Of a stretch of DNA of 64,000 nucleotides, positions 1-8,803 are shown one piece after another. The stretch covers positions 1-64,000 of the forward strand of contig JAPOIY010000006.1 of the NCBI GenBank assembly GCA_029978705.1. The letters run 5' to 3'. Made by a program: the position numbers and the translations under genes. This DNA is from Actinomycetota bacterium. GTDB lineage: Bacteria > Actinomycetota > Actinomycetes > S36-B12 > GCA-2699445. The notes under the pieces were generated by a model that saw only the letters and a list, made by a program, of their open reading frames with translations, had not been told where the DNA came from and made no database searches. Position 1 is the stretch's first letter; each line of letters begins with the position of its first letter.

Positions 1-1
1 C

Positions 2-40
2 CTGCAGGGAATGCGCGACGACATGGGACGCAGCCGATGA
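2..40 (+). CDS. 3' end of a truncated upstream gene
   Basis: The last 12 codons of an open frame enter from outside the window (ending M-G-R-S-R, then TGA). The TGA overlaps the integrase ATG in an ATGA arrangement, which suggests translational coupling. Small genes in this position next to integrases are often excisionase or HTH proteins, but too little is visible to say. Confidence 0.4.
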   Translation: MQGMRDDMGRSR

Positions 41-1083
41 ACGTCGGTCACGGAGCCAAGGGCGACGGCACGGTCGAACGCCTGCCGTCGGGCCGCTACC
101 GCGCCCGCGTCGATCTCGGTCGCCACCCGGTCACCGGCAAGCGAATGCGCCGGTCGGTCACCGCTGACACGAAGTCGGAGTGCCGGCGACTGGCCCGGCA
201 GTTGATCTCGGAAGCTGAGTCCGGCACCGCAGCCCGCCCCGGCACAGGCATCACCACCATCGCGACCATGACGCCGCTATACCGGACTCACATCCAGTCG
301 CGACTGGCAGCTGGGGAGATTCGTCCAAAGACCGCAGAGGTCCAGGACTACTACCTGACCTTGATCGCCCCGCTGTCTGGACTCCGGCTGTCCGACGTCA
401 CCCCCACCACAATCGAGGCATGGCAGGCGGGGATGTCCGAGCGGTCTCGCTCGTCCAGGCGTGGGGCGTGGCTGACACTACGCCGAATGTTCAAGTTGGC
501 CCGCCGCGAGGGGCTGACCAGCGCCGATCCGTTCCGCGACCTAACAGCCCCGTCAGGCGACCGGGAGAAGGAGCCGGTGCCCGCAACCGCCGACGACGTT
601 GCCGCGCTCCTGGCGGCGTCCACGGGCCGCTGGCGCGTCATGTTCGCGGTGCTGGCGTACACCGGGATGCGGAGCGGGGAAGTCCTGGCGTTGGAATGGC
701 GCGACTATGACGGTGAGACCCTGCGAGTCCGCGAGGGCAAAACGGAACGGTCGCGCCGCGCGATCCCGGTTGCGCCCCCGCTGAAGGAGATTCTGAACGA
801 CTGGCCGCGCGGCACCGGGCTCATGTTCCCGACCGCCAACGGCACCCAGGTGCGGCACCGCAACTTCCTGCGCGCGTTCCAGGCCACCCAGCCCCGCGAA
901 AATCTGACGCCGCACTCGTTCCGCCACGGACTGGTGACGAACCTGCTGGCCGCCGGTGTCCCCGTCCAGGTCGTGTCCGCCATCGTGGGACACGTCCGCG
1001 CCGGGTTCACGCTCTCGCACTACGCCCACTCCGCAACCGATGCCGAGCGGGGCGCGATGCACAAGTTGTGGGTCGCAAGTTGA
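37..1083 (+). CDS. Tyrosine recombinase / phage-type integrase
   Basis: Site-specific integrase of 348 aa that would cut and join DNA between an element attP and a chromosomal attB. The N-terminus (about 1-60) looks like the small arm-binding domain (G-R-Y-R-A-R pattern), about 75-165 is the SAM-like core-binding domain, and 180-345 is the catalytic domain. The active-site residues are visible: Arg212 in TGMRSGE, His293 and Arg296 in HSFRH, His319 in VGH, and the nucleophile Tyr329 in LSHYAH. The ATG overlaps the stop of the preceding gene. The gene ends 100 bp from the 3' end of a tRNA-Val gene, the usual place for an integrase at the edge of an integrated phage or ICE, so the element should extend leftwards out of the window. 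Confidence 0.93.
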   Translation: MNVGHGAKGDGTVERLPSGRYRARVDLGRHPVTGKRMRRSVTADTKSECRRLARQLISEAESGTAARPGTGITTIATMTPLYRTHIQSRLAAGEIRPKTAEVQDYYLTLIAPLSGLRLSDVTPTTIEAWQAGMSERSRSSRRGAWLTLRRMFKLARREGLTSADPFRDLTAPSGDREKEPVPATADDVAALLAASTGRWRVMFAVLAYTGMRSGEVLALEWRDYDGETLRVREGKTERSRRAIPVAPPLKEILNDWPRGTGLMFPTANGTQVRHRNFLRAFQATQPRENLTPHSFRHGLVTNLLAAGVPVQVVSAIVGHVRAGFTLSHYAHSATDAERGAMHKLWVAS

Positions 1084-1143
1084 GGCTGCATGGGACACGG
1101 ATGGGACACGCGCCATTCTTGGGGGTCTTCGGAGTGAACGTCT

Positions 1144-1159
1144 ACGACTGGAAAGTCGT
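1144..1159. repeat. Short hairpin between integrase and tRNA-Val
   Basis: Perfect 6-bp inverted repeat ACGACT-GGAA-AGTCGT between the integrase stop and the tRNA 3' end. It could be a weak terminator for the integrase or part of the attachment region. Just upstream, near 1089-1107, the word ATGGGACAC occurs twice, 12 nt apart, as an arm-type site might. Confidence 0.35.
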
Positions 1160-1182
1160 TGGTTTACACGGATTTTCCCGAG

Positions 1183-1256
1183 TGGGCGCAGAGAGACTCG
1201 AACTCCCGACATCCTGCTTGTAAGGCAGGCGCTCTGACCAACTGAGCTATGCGCCC
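1183..1256 (-). tRNA. tRNA-Val (anticodon UAC)
   Basis: Full cloverleaf on the minus strand: acceptor GGGCGCA/TGCGCCC, D-arm GCTC/GAGC, anticodon stem CCTGC/GCAGG with loop CTTACAA (anticodon TAC), a five-base variable loop, and T-arm GGGAG-TTCGAGT-CTCTC with one G-U pair. The discriminator is A, and the CCA is not encoded. The 3' end faces the integrase gene, which makes this tRNA the probable attB. Confidence 0.95.
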
Positions 1257-1285
1257 GGCGTCCCGAGGGTACCGCTCATCTGAGG

Positions 1286-1741
1286 TCAGCCGAGACCCGC
1301 AAGGACCTTCCGGTACTCGGCGGCGTCCCGCGGCTCACCCAGGGCCGTCACCAGAGACCATGCCACGGTGCCGTCCCGGTCGATGATGAAGGTGCCGCGG
1401 TTCGCGGCGCCTACGTTCTCCAGGAAGACCCCGTAGGCCTGCGCAGTTGCGCCGTGCGGCCAGAAGTCCGACAGCAGCGGGTAGGTGATGCCCTCCTCCT
1501 CGGCGAAACGCGCCTGGGTGGGGGCCGGGTCACACGAGATGCTCAGTACCTGGGCGTCCAACGCACTGAAGTCGCCGAGTCCCTCGTTGAGGCTGCACAC
1601 CTCACCGGTGCAGATGCCGGTGAAGGCGAACGGGAAGAACATCACCAGGACGTTCTGACCGCGGAAGTCGGACAGCGAGACGCGGTCGCCGGTGGTGGCG
1701 GGCAGCGAGAACTCGGGGGCGGGACTGCCGAGCGGGATCAT
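1286..1741 (-). CDS. Peroxiredoxin (AhpE/BCP type)
   Basis: Thiol peroxidase of 151 aa that reduces hydrogen peroxide and organic or lipid peroxides in the cytosol. It is full length for the thioredoxin-fold AhpC/TSA family. The active site FPFAFTGIC carries the peroxidatic Cys44 in the P-x3-T-x2-C pattern, and the surrounding sequence is very close to AhpE. A second cysteine, Cys49, sits five residues later, the place of the resolving cysteine in some BCP-type enzymes. It may therefore work as an atypical 2-Cys peroxiredoxin, unlike a 1-Cys AhpE. The start has AAGGAG four bases upstream. It is followed on the same strand by the tRNA and preceded by the DUF3052 gene. In M. tuberculosis ahpE, DUF3052 and aceE are likewise neighbours. 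Confidence 0.9.
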   Translation of the reverse strand: MIPLGSPAPEFSLPATTGDRVSLSDFRGQNVLVMFFPFAFTGICTGEVCSLNEGLGDFSALDAQVLSISCDPAPTQARFAEEEGITYPLLSDFWPHGATAQAYGVFLENVGAANRGTFIIDRDGTVAWSLVTALGEPRDAAEYRKVLAGLG

Positions 1742-1809
1742 GGGGCTCCTTCACGAACGGATCTGCGATCGACACGCTAACGGCTGCCGCAGCGGCCGCA
1801 ACCCGGGGG

Positions 1810-2205
1810 TCAGGAGCGGGGCACCAGTCGCGTGCCGTTCCAGTCCGGTGCGGCGCTGATCGTGCCCGTGACCCGCAGGCCCGCGGTCGGCGCCGCCTCG
1901 GAAATGTCCTCGGGCTCCACGTGGCCATCGCGCCCGGGCTTGGGCGTCACCAGCCAGATGGACCCCTTGTCGGCGAGCATCGGCACGACGTCGAGGAACC
2001 CGTCGATCAGGTCCCCATCATCCTCCCGCCACCACAGCAGCACGACGTCCACGACATCCTCGTAGTCGTCCCCCACCGGCTCCGCCCCAGCAGCCTCGGT
2101 GACAGCGGAACGCAGACCCTCATCACAGTCGTCGTCCCACCCCCGGATCTGGATGACGGAACCGGCCTCGACGCCGAGCACACGATCGGAGCGCATGGTC
2201 GTCAC
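1810..2205 (-). CDS. DUF3052 family protein
   Basis: Conserved actinobacterial protein of 131 aa and unknown function, matching the family next to ahpE and aceE in mycobacteria (Rv2239c-like, from memory). It is acidic and soluble with no signal peptide. A stretch VVDVVLLWWREDDGD near residue 52 and a later Ile-Trp-Leu-Val-Thr-Pro-Lys strand suggest a Rossmann-like alpha/beta fold, but no catalytic motif is recognisable. Two starts are possible: the GTG at 2205, or the ATG three codons later (2196), which has GGGTGA five bases upstream. It is transcribed away from aceE, so the pair shares the 173-bp intergenic region 2206-2378. Confidence 0.8.
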   Translation of the reverse strand: MTTMRSDRVLGVEAGSVIQIRGWDDDCDEGLRSAVTEAAGAEPVGDDYEDVVDVVLLWWREDDGDLIDGFLDVVPMLADKGSIWLVTPKPGRDGHVEPEDISEAAPTAGLRVTGTISAAPDWNGTRLVPRS

Positions 2206-2378
2206 CCGACCCCCGGCGAAGAACAGTGCCGGTCAGCGAAACGCAGCATGGGGGTAGTCCACTAGTCCTGCGCACGATTCGCAACCGGTTCCACCCATTC
2301 CGCCGCGGAGCGCTGCCGCCCTTGCGCCAAACCCACGGCAATAGTGGGATGGTGCCTACGACGTGAGAACGGAGACCC

Positions 2379-5111
2379 GTGAGCACACCTGACCTGCCGC
2401 CCCTGATGGCCGGCGGCCTTCCCGGTCAATACGTGGACACCGATCCCGAGGAGACTCAGGAGTGGCTGGAGTCCTTCGACGGCCTCGTCGACCAGATCGG
2501 CACCACGCGGGCCCGCTTTCTGATGCTGTCCCTGATGCGCCGGGCCGCGGAACGCAACATCGGCATCACGACGCTGCGGGGTACCGACTACATCAACAGC
2601 ATCCATCCCGACCGCGAGCCGGCCTTCCCCGGTGACGAGGACATCGAGCGCCGCATCCGCGCCTACACCCGCTGGAACGCAGCCATCATGGTGCATCGCG
2701 CCCAGCGGCCCGGCATCGGTGTCGGCGGCCATATCTCCACCTACGCCTCCTCGGCGGCGCTGTACGAAGTCGGCTTCAACCACTTCTTCCGCGGCCCGGA
2801 CGCGCCCGGTGGCGGTGACCAGGTGTTCTTCCAGGGGCACGCTGCCCCCGGCATCTACGCCCGCGCCTACCTGGAGGGGCGCCTGACCGCCCATCAGCTG
2901 GACGGCTTCCGCCAGGAACTGTCCCACCCCGGCGGCGGCCTGCCGTCCTACCCCCACCCGCGTCTGATGCCGGACTTCTGGCAGTTCCCCACGGTGTCGA
3001 TGGGTCTGGGCCCCCTCGATGCGATCTACCAGGCACGCTTCAACCGGTACCTCGCCCACCGCGGGATCAAGGACACGTCGAACCAGCGGGTGTGGGCGTT
3101 CCTGGGGGACGGCGAAACCGACGAACCCGAGACGCTGGGCGCGATCAGCCTGGCCGCGCGGGAGAACCTCGACAACCTGACTTTCGTCGTCAACTGCAAC
3201 CTGCAGCGCCTCGACGGCCCGGTCCGCGGCAACGGCAAGATCATCCAGGAGCTGGAGTCCATCTTCCGAGGTGCCGGCTGGAACGTCATCAAGGTCATCT
3301 GGGGGCGCAAGTGGGACGACCTCCTGGCCAACGACGTCGACGGAGCACTGGTGAACCTCATGAACGTCACCCCCGACGGCGACTTCCAGACCTACAAGGC
3401 TGAGGACGGCGCGTACATCCGGGAGCACTTCTTCGGCCGCGACCCCCGCACCGCCGCTCTGGTCGCCGATTGGAGCGACGACGACATCTGGAGTCTGCAG
3501 CGGGGCGGCCACGACTACCGCAAGCTCTACGCGGCCTACGCGGCCGCCGTCGCCCACACCGGCCAGCCAACCGTGATCCTGGCCAAGACCATCAAGGGCT
3601 GGACGCTGGGATCGCATTTCGAGGGCCGCAACTCCACCCACCAGATGAAGAAACTCACCGTCCAGGACCTGCAGGACTTCCGAGACCGGCTGCACCTCGA
3701 CATCGCCGACAAAGAACTGGACGAGTACCTACCGCCGTACTACACGCCCGGCCCGCACCACGAACACATCGAATACCTCATGGAACGCCGCGCCGCACTC
3801 GGTGGCTCGGTGCCGACCCGCCGCCACTCCGCCGGGACGCTGCCGCAACCGCCGGACAAGGCGTTCGAGGTCGCCAAGCGGGGCTCGGGCAAGCAGCAGG
3901 TGGCGACCACAATGGCCTTCGTGCGCCTGCTCAAGGACCTGCTGCGCACAGAACAGATCGGCGCCCGCATCGTCCCCATCATCCCCGACGAGGCGCGCAC
4001 ATTCGGCATGGACAGCCTCTTCCCGACCCTGAAGATCTACTCGCCGCACGGGCAGACCTACACGTCCGTGGACCGCGAACTGATGCTGTCCTACAAGGAG
4101 GCCGTCGACGGCCAGATCGTGCACGAGGGCATCAACGAGGCCGGTTCCGTCGGCACCTTCCTGGCAGCGGGAACGTCGTACTCGACCCACGGCGAACCGA
4201 TGATCCCGGTGTACATCTTCTACTCGATGTTCGGCTTCCAGCGCACCGGCGACCAGTTCTGGGTCGCCCTGGATCAGAAGGCGCGCGGCTTCATCCTCGG
4301 GGCCACCGCCGGGCGGACGACCCTGAACGGGGAGGGACTGCAGCATCAGGACGGCCACTCTCTGCTGATCGCGGCCACCAACCCCGCAGTCGTCGCCTAC
4401 GACCCGGCCTACGCCTACGAGATGGGGCACATCGTGCGCGACGGCCTGCGCCGCATGTACGGCGAGAATCCTGAGGATGTCTACTACTACCTGACCGTCT
4501 ACAACGAACCCATCAGCCAGCCCGCGGAACCCGACGATGTGGACGTCGCGGGCATCCTGCGTGGCCTCCACCTGATCTCACCCGCCCCCGACCTCCCCGG
4601 TCCTCGCGCCCAGCTCCTCGCGAGCGGGATCTCCGTGCCGTGGGCGCTCGCGGCCCAGGACCTGCTCGCCGAGCAGTGGGGCGTGGCCGCCGACGTCTGG
4701 TCGGTCACGTCGTGGAACGAGTTGCGGCGGGATGGTGTGGCCGTGGACCGAGCCGCTCTCCTCGACCCCGAGGCCCCCCGCCAGACGCCCTACGTGACCC
4801 AGCGGCTGGCCGGGCGCCCTGGCCCGGTGATCGCTGTGTCGGACTTCATGCGCGCGGTCCAGGAGCAGATCGCCCCCTGGGTCCCGCAGGACTTCCATGC
4901 ACTCGGCACCGACGGTTGGGGCCAGTCCGACACCCGCGGTGCCCTGCGCCGACATTTCCTCGTCGACGCCGAGTCGATCACGACGCAGACCCTCCTCGCC
5001 CTGGCGGGACGGGGCGAGATTGCACCGACAGCTGCCGCTGAGGCAGTGCGGCGCTACGACCTGGGCGACCCCGCCGCCGCCGACTCCGGCAACACCGAAG
5101 GGGCCGGCTGA
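2379..5111 (+). CDS. aceE: Pyruvate dehydrogenase E1 component, homodimeric
   Basis: Thiamine-diphosphate enzyme of 910 aa that decarboxylates pyruvate and transfers the acetyl group to the lipoyl domain of E2. Its length is that of the single-chain AceE family rather than the alpha/beta E1 type. The ThDP/Mg motif begins at Gly243-Asp-Gly-Glu and ends with the NCN motif at 272-274, followed by the typical [18 protein letters not shown] segment. The second half carries the transketolase-like Pyr domain (H-E-G-I-N-E-A-G-S near 583) and the C-terminal domain. The GTG start has a GGAG four bases upstream. No E2 or E3 gene is in the window, so those subunits are encoded elsewhere, as is usual in actinobacteria. 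Confidence 0.97.
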   Translation: MSTPDLPPLMAGGLPGQYVDTDPEETQEWLESFDGLVDQIGTTRARFLMLSLMRRAAERNIGITTLRGTDYINSIHPDREPAFPGDEDIERRIRAYTRWNAAIMVHRAQRPGIGVGGHISTYASSAALYEVGFNHFFRGPDAPGGGDQVFFQGHAAPGIYARAYLEGRLTAHQLDGFRQELSHPGGGLPSYPHPRLMPDFWQFPTVSMGLGPLDAIYQARFNRYLAHRGIKDTSNQRVWAFLGDGETDEPETLGAISLAARENLDNLTFVVNCNLQRLDGPVRGNGKIIQELESIFRGAGWNVIKVIWGRKWDDLLANDVDGALVNLMNVTPDGDFQTYKAEDGAYIREHFFGRDPRTAALVADWSDDDIWSLQRGGHDYRKLYAAYAAAVAHTGQPTVILAKTIKGWTLGSHFEGRNSTHQMKKLTVQDLQDFRDRLHLDIADKELDEYLPPYYTPGPHHEHIEYLMERRAALGGSVPTRRHSAGTLPQPPDKAFEVAKRGSGKQQVATTMAFVRLLKDLLRTEQIGARIVPIIPDEARTFGMDSLFPTLKIYSPHGQTYTSVDRELMLSYKEAVDGQIVHEGINEAGSVGTFLAAGTSYSTHGEPMIPVYIFYSMFGFQRTGDQFWVALDQKARGFILGATAGRTTLNGEGLQHQDGHSLLIAATNPAVVAYDPAYAYEMGHIVRDGLRRMYGENPEDVYYYLTVYNEPISQPAEPDDVDVAGILRGLHLISPAPDLPGPRAQLLASGISVPWALAAQDLLAEQWGVAADVWSVTSWNELRRDGVAVDRAALLDPEAPRQTPYVTQRLAGRPGPVIAVSDFMRAVQEQIAPWVPQDFHALGTDGWGQSDTRGALRRHFLVDAESITTQTLLALAGRGEIAPTAAAEAVRRYDLGDPAAADSGNTEGAG

Positions 5112-5144
5112 CTCCCGCCCATCGTGTTGATCGGCGTTCGGCAA

Positions 5145-5160
5145 GTCACCGCCGGGTGAC
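5145..5160. repeat. 6-bp inverted repeat in front of the SulP promoter
   Basis: GTCACC-GCCG-GGTGAC ends five bases before the presumed -10 hexamer of the next gene and 33 bp after the aceE stop. It could be a short terminator for aceE or an operator lying over the spacer and -35 region of the transporter promoter. The sequence alone does not decide. Confidence 0.35.
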
Positions 5161-5165
5161 GTCGC

Positions 5166-5171
5166 TACCGT
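5166..5171 (+). promoter_or_regulatory. Probable -10 box of the SulP gene
   Basis: TACCGT (TANNNT type). A transcript starting about 7 nt downstream would have a very short leader ending with AAGGGAG and the GTG at 5194. No convincing -35 is visible. Confidence 0.4.
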
Positions 5172-5193
5172 GCCGGTGGGAAGGGAGACCGCC

Positions 5194-6909
5194 GTGACAC
5201 TGACTGCGGGGCAACCCCCGAAGGCACGAGGCTTGATCGGCCGCTTCGGCCTCCTGCAGGGGATCGTGCCCTATCAGAAGAGGTCGTGGGTCCCCGACAT
5301 CATCGCCGGCGCGACCCTGGCAGCCGTGGCGATCCCCGAAGGCCTGGGCTACGCCAAGATCGCGGGAATGCCACCGGAGACCGGGCTGTACACGTGCCTG
5401 ATCCCGGTCCTGCTGTTCGCCCTGTTCTGCTCGTCGCGCCGGCTGTCGATCGGTGCCGATTCGGCCACGGCCGCGATCAGCGCGGCGGCCGTCGGCGCCC
5501 TGACGGTGGACGATCCCCGCGCGTTCATCCCCCTCACCTGCCTACTCGCCCTCATGACGGGTCTGGCTCTCCTGCTGGCCGGCCGACTCAGGCTCGGCTT
5601 TCTCTCGGACTTCTTGTCCCGTTCGGTGCTTGCCGGATTCTTGACCGGGGTCGGGATTCAGATCGCGGTCGGCCAACTGCACAACCTGCTGGGAGTGGAC
5701 GGCAAAGCCGATGGCACGTGGGGGAAACTCGTCGTCACCGTCCAGCACCTGGGGCAGACGAAGATCGCCGATGTGACCGTCGCAGTGGCGGTCATCGCCA
5801 CCATTCTCCTGCTGGGCAAGTTCGCGCCCCGGATCCCCGGTCCCCTGGTTGCCCTGGTGGGCAGCATGCTGGCGGGCTGGGCTCTGGATCTGCAGGGACG
5901 CTTCGACGTCGTGATGGTCGGGGCTCTTCCCCAGGGCCTGCCCCACTTCAGCTTCCCGTGGGCGGACCCGGCCATGATGGCCGGCCTCGTTCCCACGGCC
6001 GGAGTGCTGCTGCTCGTGCAGATCGGGCAGAGCGTCTCCACGTCCAGCGCGTTCGCGGTGCAGCACGACGACGACTACGACGCCAACAAGGACCTCTACG
6101 GGCTGGGTGCGGCGAACATCGGATCGGGCCTGTTCGGGTCGTTCGTCGTGAACGGTTCCCCCACCAAGACGGCCATCTCCGACCAGGGCGGGGCGAAGTC
6201 GCAGATGGCCATGGTCGTCCTCGCGGTGATCACCCTTCCGGTGCTGCTGTTCCTGACCGGCATCTTCGCCTACCTCCCGGAGGCGGCTTTGGCGGCGATT
6301 GTGTTCGTCATCGCGATCCACCTCATGAAGTTCGCCACCCTGCGCTACCTGCGCCACCTCCCCGGTCACCACGGCGAGTATCGGGTCGCGGTCAGCACCG
6401 CTGCCTTCGTGGCCATCTTCGGGGTGGGGGGCGGCATCCTCTGGGCCATCGTCGCCTCCATCGCCCACAACCTCACCCACACCTCGCGTCCCCCGAACTC
6501 GGTCCTGACCGTGCAGGACGGGATTCGCCACGACAACCCCATCGCCCCCGGCCTCGAGACCGACCCCGGACTGATCGTCTACCGGTTCGCCGCCAACCTG
6601 TTCTTCGCCAACTCTCCCCGCCTCGTCGAGGACGTGCGACTGCTGGTGGACACCGCTCCCCAGCCGGTGAAGGTGTTCGTCCTGGACGCATCGGAACTGC
6701 ACACCGTGGACTGGACCTCCGCCGAGGCGCTCACCAAGGCCATCCACCTGGTCCAAGAGGCGGGCGGCAAGTTCGTGATCGCCCGGCTACCTGAGCAGAC
6801 CAAGCCCGTGCTCGACTACTACGGCGTGACGCAACTGATCGGCGAGGACGCCTACGTCGACACCGTGCGCCACGCCCTGAAGTTCTACGACCACCCCGCC
6901 CGGGACTGA
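5194..6909 (+). CDS. SulP family anion transporter with STAS domain
   Basis: Inner-membrane secondary transporter of 571 aa, in a family that moves sulfate, bicarbonate or dicarboxylates. The SLC26/SulP signature lies near the N-terminus (AGATLAAVAIPEGLGYAKIAG), followed by 10-12 hydrophobic segments to about residue 430. A cytoplasmic STAS domain follows (about 450-560, with VFVLDASELHTVDWTSAEAL). I chose the GTG at 5194 because AAGGGAG lies six bases upstream. An in-frame GTG at 5170 would add eight residues but falls inside the -10 box. The substrate cannot be read from the sequence. There is no carbonic anhydrase or sulfate assimilation gene next to it. The next gene is also membrane-bound but not obviously related. 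Confidence 0.9.
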   Translation: MTLTAGQPPKARGLIGRFGLLQGIVPYQKRSWVPDIIAGATLAAVAIPEGLGYAKIAGMPPETGLYTCLIPVLLFALFCSSRRLSIGADSATAAISAAAVGALTVDDPRAFIPLTCLLALMTGLALLLAGRLRLGFLSDFLSRSVLAGFLTGVGIQIAVGQLHNLLGVDGKADGTWGKLVVTVQHLGQTKIADVTVAVAVIATILLLGKFAPRIPGPLVALVGSMLAGWALDLQGRFDVVMVGALPQGLPHFSFPWADPAMMAGLVPTAGVLLLVQIGQSVSTSSAFAVQHDDDYDANKDLYGLGAANIGSGLFGSFVVNGSPTKTAISDQGGAKSQMAMVVLAVITLPVLLFLTGIFAYLPEAALAAIVFVIAIHLMKFATLRYLRHLPGHHGEYRVAVSTAAFVAIFGVGGGILWAIVASIAHNLTHTSRPPNSVLTVQDGIRHDNPIAPGLETDPGLIVYRFAANLFFANSPRLVEDVRLLVDTAPQPVKVFVLDASELHTVDWTSAEALTKAIHLVQEAGGKFVIARLPEQTKPVLDYYGVTQLIGEDAYVDTVRHALKFYDHPARD

Positions 6910-6945
6910 CCACCCGCGGCGCTGGCCGGGCCGGCGACGGCCCAG

Positions 6946-6951
6946 CACAAT
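6946..6951 (+). promoter_or_regulatory. Leaderless-type -10 box (CACAAT-N6-ATG)
   Basis: CACAAT lies exactly six bases before the ATG at 6958, with no Shine-Dalgarno between them. The same hexamer and spacing precede the GTG at 37869. Confidence 0.45.
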
Positions 6952-6957
6952 GGGATC

Positions 6958-8094
6958 ATGAAGGCGACCGACCGTTACCTGCGCTACCTCAACGACGAAC
7001 GCAAGGCGGCCCGCATGTACCGCGCGCTGGCCGAGTTGGCGGACGGCGAACGTCGGGACGCCCTGCTCGAACTCGCTGCCATCGAGGACCGCCACGCCGC
7101 CCACTGGGCCCGCCTCCTGGACGAGGCAGGCGTGACCGTGCCGCCGGACGACGGTCGATTCGACCCCAGCGATGAGGAGATGCTGCGTCGGGCCCGCCAG
7201 TTCTCGCTGGACGCGGTGCTGCCCGACCTCGAGCAGGCGGAGCGGGACGCGCAGGGCGTGTATGACGAAGAACCCGCAGCCGCTCCCGGCATGGCCGACG
7301 ACGAACGCACCCACGAGGAGGTCCTGGGCCGGCTGCGGTCGGGCGCACCGGTGACCCCGCCGGCCGCCGCGATGTCGGACGCCCGCGAGGTGCTGAACAC
7401 CGCGGAGCCCTGGCACCGTACGGACAAGTCCGGATCGTTGCGGGCCGCCGTGTTCGGCGCCAGCGACGGACTGGTGTCCAACACGGCCCTCGTGATGGGG
7501 TTCGCCGGCTCCGGGCAGCCGCAGTCCACCGTGCTGCTCGCGGGCGTCGCGGGCCTGCTCGCGGGCGCGTTCTCGATGGCGGCCGGCGAGTACGTCTCGG
7601 TCGCCAGCCAGCGCGACATCTTCAGTCGGGAGCTGTCGATGGAAGCGCGAGAGTTGAAGGAGAAGCCGGACGAGGAGAAGCGGGAGCTCGAACTGATCTA
7701 CCGCGCCAAGGGGCTCGACAAGGAGATGGCGCGCCAGACCGCCGACCGCATCATGGCGGACCCCGACGTCGCCCTCGACACCCTGGCCCGCGAGGAACTG
7801 GGGCTGGATCCCGGCGACCTCGGCTCACCCGTCAAGGTGGCGGCCTCCAGTTTCGCGGCCTTCGCCGTCGGCGCCATCTTCCCCGTCATTCCGTGGCTGT
7901 TCGCGGGTGGCACGACGGCGCTCATCATCTCGATCGTCCTGGCCAGCGTCGCCCTGCTGGCCGTCGGCGGAACCGTGGGCAGACTCTCGGGGCTCGGCAT
8001 CACCCGCTCCGCCCTGCGGCAGTTCGCCGTCGGGGCCGGAGCTGCGGCGGTGACCTTCATCCTGGGGCGCCTGGTCGGCACCGGTCTGGGCTAG
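6958..8094 (+). CDS. Ferritin-like / VIT1-CCC1 fusion (iron or manganese transporter)
   Basis: Membrane protein of 378 aa with two parts. Residues 1-140 form a ferritin-like four-helix domain, with E-R-K-A-A-R-M-Y near 15 and I-E-D-R-H-A-A-H-W near 42 as candidate di-iron ligands. Residues about 155-375 form a VIT1/CCC1 transporter: the first helix region has GASDGLVSNTALVMGFAG, the second AGEYVSVASQRD, then a charged cytoplasmic segment rich in Glu and Lys (about 225-290), and three C-terminal helices. Proteins of this architecture are membrane-bound ferritin-type Fe/Mn exporters (MbfA-like). It probably removes excess iron or manganese during oxidative stress. No iron regulator is adjacent, so regulation is open. 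Confidence 0.85.
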   Translation: MKATDRYLRYLNDERKAARMYRALAELADGERRDALLELAAIEDRHAAHWARLLDEAGVTVPPDDGRFDPSDEEMLRRARQFSLDAVLPDLEQAERDAQGVYDEEPAAAPGMADDERTHEEVLGRLRSGAPVTPPAAAMSDAREVLNTAEPWHRTDKSGSLRAAVFGASDGLVSNTALVMGFAGSGQPQSTVLLAGVAGLLAGAFSMAAGEYVSVASQRDIFSRELSMEARELKEKPDEEKRELELIYRAKGLDKEMARQTADRIMADPDVALDTLAREELGLDPGDLGSPVKVAASSFAAFAVGAIFPVIPWLFAGGTTALIISIVLASVALLAVGGTVGRLSGLGITRSALRQFAVGAGAAAVTFILGRLVGTGLG

Positions 8095-8128
8095 CACCGG
8101 ACAGGTCAGCAGCGCCGCCGTTGGCGTC

Positions 8129-8719
8129 TCAGGAGAACTGGAGAATGATCTCATTGGAGGCGGTGGTGCACCCCTCCTTGCCGCCGCGACCGGGAGCCTG
8201 GGTCACCGTGTGCAGCCGCATCTGGACCTTGCGTCCGCCCACCGTGCCCAGTGGGACAACACCTTCCCGGCCGTACCAGTCGTCCACCTGAGACGGCGAC
8301 GCGAGAGCGAGGATCTCGTATCCGGCGCCACACGGGAACCAGTTCAGGAACAATCGAGCTTGCCCCAGTTGGGTGCCGTTCGCCTTGGTGAGGGTGATCC
8401 GCCATTGCCGCCGGACGTACCCCTTGTTGAGTTCCAGGCGCGCCTTGTTCAGCACCTGACCCGCCGCGTAGGTCCCGCTGTACTTGGAGGGATTGGAAGT
8501 CCCGGACCAGTCATAGCAGTCGATCTGATCGTTCGTGATCCTCACCGAGACGTCCAGCTTGTTCTTCACCGACAGGAACTCTGCCCGGGTGCCACCCTGA
8601 GTGGGGCAGGCCTTGCTCGGTGCACTGGCACTCTCTCCGGCTCCAGTGGCCGCCGGAGCTCCGGTCACCAGCCCCCCGGACAGGACAGCCCCCACAGCCA
8701 CGGCAAGTACACGTCTCAT
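8129..8719 (-). CDS. Secreted protein of unknown function
   Basis: Not recognised. The protein has 196 aa. It begins with a Sec signal peptide: M-R-R, a hydrophobic stretch to about residue 18, then small residues with a likely cleavage at A-P-A or A-T-G-A. The mature part is Cys-containing (S-K-A-C-P, D-C-Y-D-W, F-P-C-G, E-G-C-T) with four cysteines that could form two disulfides, and it looks beta-rich. The start at 8719 is preferred over one 11 codons upstream because GAGGTAGG lies six bases before it and the signal peptide then begins at residue 1. It converges with the ferritin/VIT gene; the two stops are 34 bp apart. Confidence 0.65.
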   Translation of the reverse strand: MRRVLAVAVGAVLSGGLVTGAPAATGAGESASAPSKACPTQGGTRAEFLSVKNKLDVSVRITNDQIDCYDWSGTSNPSKYSGTYAAGQVLNKARLELNKGYVRRQWRITLTKANGTQLGQARLFLNWFPCGAGYEILALASPSQVDDWYGREGVVPLGTVGGRKVQMRLHTVTQAPGRGGKEGCTTASNEIILQFS

Positions 8720-8803
8720 CTGATGCCTACCTCTCGGGAGCGGCGACTCCACCGCGCGGGGTGCTTCGCCTCGTGCGATCCACCTGTCGGCCGCGAGGCT
8801 ACC

